Source: Pseudomonadota bacterium | GTDB lineage: Bacteria; Pseudomonadota; Alphaproteobacteria; Rhodospirillales; Magnetospirillaceae | NCBI GenBank assembly: GCA_021782815.1 | Contig: JAJXUO010000004.1 | Span: 1-64,000, forward strand | DNA length: 64,000 nucleotides | Reading direction: 5' to 3' | Shown: positions 59,410 through 64,000 of the stretch, piece after piece | Layout of the letters: every line of letters begins with the position of its first letter | Position numbering within the stretch: position 1 is the first letter of the stretch | The notes under the pieces: model-generated | Seen by the model: only the letters and a program-made list of their open reading frames with translations | The model's database searches: none | Told to the model about the DNA's origin: nothing | Made by a program: the position numbers and the translations under genes

Positions 59410-61044
59410 ATGGAACGGGAATCGATGGAATTTGATGTGGTCGTCGTGGGCGGCGGGCCGGCTGGCCTGGCGGCGGCGATCAGGCTGCGGCAGCTGGCCC
59501 TGGCCAGCGAACGCGATCTTTCGGTGTGCGTGATCGAAAAGGGATCGGAATTAGGGGCGCACACCCTGTCGGGCGCGGTGATCGAAACCCGCGCCCTCGA
59601 CGAGCTGATCCCCGACTGGAAGGCCAAGGGCGCCCCCCTGCATACCCCGGCCACCAGCGATCATTTCGTCTATCTCACCGAAAGCAAGGCCATCCGTCTG
59701 CCGGCGCCGCCGCAGATGAACAATCACGGCAACTATATCGTCAGCCTGGGCAATGTGGTGCGCTGGCTGGGCCAGCAGGCCGAGGAACTGGGCGTGGAGG
59801 TCTATCCCGGCTTCGCCGCCGCCGAGGTGCTTTACGACGATAACGGCGCGGTGCGCGGCGTCGCCACCGGCGATATGGGCGTGGGCCGCGACGGCGAACC
59901 CACCGGCAATTACACCCCCGGCATGGAGCTGCTGGCCCGCCAGACCCTGTTCGCCGAAGGCTGCCGCGGTTCGCTGACCAAAACCCTGTTCGAGCGCTTC
60001 GATCTGCGCCAGGGCGCCGATCCGCAGACCTACGGCATCGGCATCAAGGAGCTGTGGGAAATCGATCCGGCCAAGCATAAGCCGGGCACCATCATGCACA
60101 CCATCGGCTGGCCGCTGGACACCAAGACCTATGGCGGCTCGTTCCTTTACCATCTGGAAGACAATCAGGTGGCGGTGGGCTTCGTGGTGGGGCTCGATTA
60201 CCAGAACCCGCATCTGTCGCCGTTCGAGGAGTTCCAGCGCTTCAAAACCCATCCGGCCATCCGCCCCACCTTCGAGGGCGGCCGGCGCATCGCCTACGGC
60301 GCCCGCGCCCTGTCGGAGGGCGGCCTGCAGTCGGTGCCCAAGCTCACCTTCCCCGGCGGCCTGCTGATCGGCGATACCGCCGGTTTCCTCAATGTGCCGA
60401 AGATCAAGGGCACCCATACCGCCATGAAGTCGGGCATGATGGCCGCCGAGGCGGTTTATGAGGTGCTGACGGTGGAAGAAGGCGGCCCCTTCGAGGTGGG
60501 CTCGTACCAGGACAAGGTAAAGGACTCCTGGGTGTGGAGCGAGCTTTACAAGGCCCGCAACATCCGCCCCTCGTTCCACAAGGGCCTGTGGGCGGGCATC
60601 GCCTATTCCGCCATCGACACCTACGTCTTCCGCGGTCACGCCCCCTGGACCTTCCACCACCATCCCGACCACAGCGCGTTGGGCAAGGCGGCGGATTTCC
60701 CCAAGATCGCCTACCCCAAGCCCGACGGCAAAATCAGCTTCGACCGGCTGTCCTCGGTGTTCATTTCCAACACCAATCACGAGGAAAACCAGCCGATCCA
60801 CCTGCAGCTGAAGGATGCCGACGTGCCCCTGTCGGTCAATCTGGCTTTGTACGACGCCCCCGAACAGCGCTATTGTCCGGCGGGCGTTTACGAAATCATG
60901 ACCGACGATGCCGGAACGCCGCGTTTGCAGATCAATGCCCAGAACTGTCTGCATTGCAAAACCTGCGACATCAAGGACCCCACGCAAAACATCAATTGGG
61001 TGGTGCCCGAGGGTAGCGGCGGACCGAATTATCCCAATATGTAA
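59410..61044 (+). CDS. Electron transfer flavoprotein-ubiquinone oxidoreductase
   Basis: 544 residues from ATG 59410, with GGAAGAGGG upstream. FAD-binding [36 protein letters not shown] and [21 protein letters not shown]; the C-terminal 4Fe-4S cluster is bound by CPAGVYE and [17 protein letters not shown]. It passes electrons from ETF (fatty-acid and amino-acid oxidation) to ubiquinone at the inner membrane. Length matches the family. Confidence 0.96.
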   Translation: MERESMEFDVVVVGGGPAGLAAAIRLRQLALASERDLSVCVIEKGSELGAHTLSGAVIETRALDELIPDWKAKGAPLHTPATSDHFVYLTESKAIRLPAPPQMNNHGNYIVSLGNVVRWLGQQAEELGVEVYPGFAAAEVLYDDNGAVRGVATGDMGVGRDGEPTGNYTPGMELLARQTLFAEGCRGSLTKTLFERFDLRQGADPQTYGIGIKELWEIDPAKHKPGTIMHTIGWPLDTKTYGGSFLYHLEDNQVAVGFVVGLDYQNPHLSPFEEFQRFKTHPAIRPTFEGGRRIAYGARALSEGGLQSVPKLTFPGGLLIGDTAGFLNVPKIKGTHTAMKSGMMAAEAVYEVLTVEEGGPFEVGSYQDKVKDSWVWSELYKARNIRPSFHKGLWAGIAYSAIDTYVFRGHAPWTFHHHPDHSALGKAADFPKIAYPKPDGKISFDRLSSVFISNTNHEENQPIHLQLKDADVPLSVNLALYDAPEQRYCPAGVYEIMTDDAGTPRLQINAQNCLHCKTCDIKDPTQNINWVVPEGSGGPNYPNM

Positions 61045-61087
61045 TCGGGTCATCCCCGGTTTTGGGGTCGTTCCTATCTCGTGGAGT

Positions 61088-62842
61088 ATGGTGGATATGC
61101 AAGGATTGGCGGCTGGCAGAACAACCCTGCGGCAGCGCCTGTGCGCCCTGGCCCTGGCGGCGGCATTGCCCGTCGCCCTGGCCTCCTGTAGCAACGGGCT
61201 CGACGGCATGAGTTACCGGCTGGGCCAGCCCCTTGCCAACCAGGGCGATTCTCCGGCCGGGGCCTTCCTGGCCGGACGATTCGCCCAAAGCCAGAACGAC
61301 CCCACGGTGGCGGCGCATTACCTGCTGGAAGCGCTGGCCGCCGATCCGGAAAATGTGGAACTGCTGCAGCGCAGCCTGCAGGCCCTGGCCGACGACGGCA
61401 AACTGGCCGACGCCGAGACCGTGGCCCGCCAACTGCTGCGTTTCGATCCCGACGCCGCCCTGGCCGCCCTGCTGGTGGCCGAACAGGACGCCCGCGACGG
61501 CCATTGGAGCGCCGCCCGCGATCAGGTGGCCAAACTGCCGCGCCGGGGGCTGAACGCGGTGATGGTGCCCCTGATCACCGCCTGGTCCTATATGGGCGAG
61601 GACCGGGTGGACGAGGCGCTGGCCGCCCTGGAGCCCTTGCGCCGCTCGGCCGCCTACGAACCCCTGCGCCTGTTCCATGCGGCGCTGATCAACGATCTGG
61701 CCGACCGCCGCGCCGCCGCCACCCGCGACTACCAGGCGCTGTCGGGCAACACCATGCGCCTGGCCCTGCGCAGCGTCGAGGCCGCCACCGCCTTCTACCG
61801 TCGCACCGGCCAAACCGACAAGGCCGAGGATCTGCTGCGCCGCTATGCCCTGGATCATCCGGAAACCGCGGCCATTCTCTCGGGCAAACAGAACAGCCGG
61901 GTGGTGGACAGCGCCAAGGCCGGTCTGGCCGAGGCCTATTTCAGCGGCGCCGTCACCCTGCGCCAGAGCGAGGCCAATGATCTGGCCCTGATTTTCGGCC
62001 ATATGGCCCTGGCGCTGCAGCCCGATCTCCCCAGCTGCCAGGCCATGGTGGCCGATCTGCTGCAGGAAATGGGGCGTCTGGGCGAGGCCAACGCCATTTT
62101 CGCCAAGATCCCGCCCTCGGCCGCCGCCTATCCCACGGCGCGGCTGCGCATCGCCCTCAATCTCGACAGCATGGGCGATGTGGACGGCGCCGTGGCCGAA
62201 CTGAAGCGGCTGGAGCAAATCCCCGCCATGAAGCTGGACGCCCTCTCCACCCTGGGCGATCTCCTGCGCAACCACCGTCGCTGGATCGAGGCGGCCTCGG
62301 CCTACAGCCAGGCCATCGCCCTGTTCCCCAAGCCGGAACGTAACCAATGGGGCTTTTATTACTCCCGGGGCATCGCCTATGAGCGGGCCGGCCAGTGGCC
62401 GCTGGCCGAGGCCGATCTTCTGAAGGCCCTCGACCTCATGCCCGACGAGCCGCATGTGCTCAATTATCTGGGCTACAGCTGGATCGACAAGGGCATGCAT
62501 CTGGAGAAAGCCCAGCGCATGATCGAAAAGGCGGTGGAACAGCTGCCCAACGACGGCGACATCGTCGACAGCCTGGGCTGGGCCTATTACCGCACCGGCC
62601 ACTACGCCAAGGCGGTGACCACCCTGCAAAAGGCGGTGGAACTGCATCCCGAGGAAGCCACCATCAACCACCACCTGGGCGACGCCCTGTGGGCCACCGG
62701 CCGCCACGAGGAAGCCCGCTACCAGTGGCAGCGGGCCCTGGTCTTCAATCCCGACGCCGACGAAAAAGCGGTGCTGGAGCAGGAACTGGCCCACGGCAGC
62801 GCCACGCCGGCCCCGCTCAAGGCCGGCAAGACGGATGACTGA
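61088..62842 (+). CDS. TPR-repeat lipoprotein
   Basis: 584 residues from ATG 61088. A signal with possible lipobox ([11 protein letters not shown], Cys about 37) leads into about ten TPR-like helix pairs, the clearest being C-terminal: [30 protein letters not shown] and [31 protein letters not shown] periplasmic scaffold is likely. It overlaps ispE by eight bases, an arrangement seen in other Alphaproteobacteria. Confidence 0.88.
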   Translation: MVDMQGLAAGRTTLRQRLCALALAAALPVALASCSNGLDGMSYRLGQPLANQGDSPAGAFLAGRFAQSQNDPTVAAHYLLEALAADPENVELLQRSLQALADDGKLADAETVARQLLRFDPDAALAALLVAEQDARDGHWSAARDQVAKLPRRGLNAVMVPLITAWSYMGEDRVDEALAALEPLRRSAAYEPLRLFHAALINDLADRRAAATRDYQALSGNTMRLALRSVEAATAFYRRTGQTDKAEDLLRRYALDHPETAAILSGKQNSRVVDSAKAGLAEAYFSGAVTLRQSEANDLALIFGHMALALQPDLPSCQAMVADLLQEMGRLGEANAIFAKIPPSAAAYPTARLRIALNLDSMGDVDGAVAELKRLEQIPAMKLDALSTLGDLLRNHRRWIEAASAYSQAIALFPKPERNQWGFYYSRGIAYERAGQWPLAEADLLKALDLMPDEPHVLNYLGYSWIDKGMHLEKAQRMIEKAVEQLPNDGDIVDSLGWAYYRTGHYAKAVTTLQKAVELHPEEATINHHLGDALWATGRHEEARYQWQRALVFNPDADEKAVLEQELAHGSATPAPLKAGKTDD

Positions 62843-63689
62843 AACGGTCTGGCCGGCCCGGGCCAAGGTTAATCTTTATCTGCATGTGGTGGGCCGGCGG
62901 GCCGACGGCTATCACCTGCTGGACAGCCTGGCGGTGTTTCCCGACATCGGCGACAGCCTGAGCGCCGCTCCGGCCGCCGATCTCGTTTTGCGCCTGGACG
63001 GCCCGGCCGCCGCCGCCCTGACCGCCGAGCCCGACAATCTGGTGCTGAGGGCGGCCCGCGCCCTGGCCGGGGCCGCCGGTATCGCCCCCGCCGCCGCCCT
63101 CCGTCTGAGCAAACGGCTGCCGGTGGCCTCGGGTATCGGCGGCGGATCGGCCGACGCCGCCGCCACTTTACGCGCCCTGGACCGGCTATGGGGTCTGAAA
63201 TGCTCCGAGGCCGAGTTGGCCCGGATCGGCCTGACCCTGGGCGCCGACGTGCCGGTGTGCCTGCAAAGCCGCCCCACGCACATGGCCGGCATCGGCGAGA
63301 GTCTGCAACCCGCCCCGCCCCTGCCGCCGGGCTGGATGGTGCTGGCCAATCCCGGCCTGGCCCTGGCCACACCGGCGGTGTTCAAGGCCCGCGACGCCGC
63401 CTTCTCCGACCCCGCCCCCCTCGCCGCCGCTCCCGCCACGTTACCGGCCCTGGCCGAGGCCCTGCGCGCCCGCCGCAACGATCTGGCCGATCCCGCCATC
63501 CGCCTGGCCCCGGCCATCGCCACGGTGCTGGCCGCCCTCCAGGCCCAACCCGGCTGCCTGCTGGCCCGCATGTCGGGCAGCGGCGCCACCTGCTTCGCCC
63601 TGTTCGCCCGCGAAGCCGAGGCCCGCGCCGCCTGCCAAGCCTTGCGCGCCGCCGAACCCGGCTGGTGGAGCGAGGCCGGTCCCTTCTGA
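62835..63689 (+). CDS. ispE: 4-diphosphocytidyl-2-C-methyl-D-erythritol kinase
   Basis: GHMP-family kinase of the MEP isoprenoid pathway. 284 residues: [25 protein letters not shown], the ATP loop [33 protein letters not shown] with the catalytic Asp, and [12 protein letters not shown]. Full length; translation is coupled to the TPR gene. Confidence 0.96.
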   Translation: MTETVWPARAKVNLYLHVVGRRADGYHLLDSLAVFPDIGDSLSAAPAADLVLRLDGPAAAALTAEPDNLVLRAARALAGAAGIAPAAALRLSKRLPVASGIGGGSADAAATLRALDRLWGLKCSEAELARIGLTLGADVPVCLQSRPTHMAGIGESLQPAPPLPPGWMVLANPGLALATPAVFKARDAAFSDPAPLAAAPATLPALAEALRARRNDLADPAIRLAPAIATVLAALQAQPGCLLARMSGSGATCFALFAREAEARAACQALRAAEPGWWSEAGPF

Positions 63690-63740
63690 GGCGCCTTGCA
63701 TCCGGCCCCGTCCTGCTTTATGGTGCGCTTCCTTCCCCGT

Positions 63741-63815
63741 TGGGGCGTAGCCAAGCGGTAAGGCAGCGGTTTTTGGTACCGCCATTCCCAGGTTCGATCC
63801 CTGGCGCCCCAGCCA
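63741..63815 (+). tRNA. tRNA-Gln(TTG)
   Basis: 75 nt including encoded CCA. Acceptor TGGGGCG/CGCCCCA, anticodon stem GCGGT/ACCGC with loop TTTTGGT, anticodon TTG. Confidence 0.95.
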
Positions 63816-63820
63816 ACTTC

Positions 63821-63841
63821 CAACAGGCCAACCTGTTGACA
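63821..63841 (+). promoter_or_regulatory. Inverted repeat overlapping a TTGACA box
   Basis: CAACAGG-CCAA-CCTGTTG (63821-63838) overlaps TTGACA (63836-63841), six bases after tRNA-Gln. It could be an operator over a -35 element; no good -10 follows and no gene is seen before the window ends. Confidence 0.35.
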
Positions 63842-64000
63842 AAACACAAAAATTAGCGACAAATGCCCGCCCTGTCTAGGGTGAACGGGGCAAGAACAAC
63901 ACGCAACTATGGTGCAACAGCGTTGTAACCCTGTTGGCTTGTTGCATTGCCTGATCCTGGTGGCTGGTTGCGTTGTTCCGACGCAAGCCCTGACTTACAT

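Overview
The window looks like a chromosomal segment of a GC-rich alphaproteobacterium of the Rhodospirillales (a Rhodospirillum, Phaeospirillum or Magnetospirillum-like nitrogen fixer). The clues are the rcoM-cowN pair (CO sensing and CO-tolerant nitrogen fixation), the ihfB-lapA-pyrF-trpF and aroA-cmk-rpsA gene orders, the hsp20-DUF1150 pair, TTG/GTG starts and the large number of sensor kinases. This is inference from gene content; no database was searched.

Layout. 1-4585: rpsA, cmk and aroA on the minus strand, then a FYDLN-acid zinc-ribbon protein. 4704-10386: a 5.6 kb AT-richer genomic island inserted in the 3' half of a tRNA-Ala(GGC) gene and bounded by a 49-bp direct repeat. It carries a truncated integrase, a retron (promoter, msr-msd RNA with an 11-bp a1/a2 inverted repeat, and a reverse transcriptase fused to a TOPRIM domain), a ParB/HTH-domain protein and an HTH-gene remnant. 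10538-12534: ada-alkA alkylation repair. 12720-13911: hemerythrin and a divergent Crp/Fnr (NnrR-like) regulator around a perfect palindrome. 13793-16535: metallo-beta-lactamase-fold hydrolase, histidine kinase and V4R sensor. 16618-25134: a two-component system divergent from a Cu/Ag-type RND efflux operon. 25284-30227: dhaKLM dihydroxyacetone kinase with a complete fused PTS phosphorelay, a second EIIA and a small HTH protein. 30365-33933: a second, intact tRNA-Ala(GGC), rcoM, cowN, a GAF-PAS kinase and an unknown protein. 34265-38171: trpF, pyrF, lapA-like, ihfB, DUF1150, hsp20 and a 2OG oxygenase. 38283-47627: PAS kinase, ccoG, a SulP-STAS-cNMP transporter, three substrate-binding-like proteins with no permease, and a DUF6429 protein. 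47795-55311: tRNA-Arg, two sensor kinases, a TSUP transporter, a lipoprotein and nth. 55312-63815: two divergent FliL-like exported proteins, lytic transglycosylase, uracil-DNA glycosylase, ETF-QO, TPR lipoprotein, ispE and tRNA-Gln.

Two dispersed intergenic repeat families lie just behind minus-strand genes. Family A (about 145 bp, four hairpins, at least four copies, one tandem pair) shows paired compensatory changes in its stems. Family B (about 165-190 bp) contains a strong terminator hairpin. The best candidate for an undescribed system is the tRNA-Ala island: a retron whose reverse transcriptase has its own TOPRIM nuclease-like domain, followed by a ParB-domain protein.
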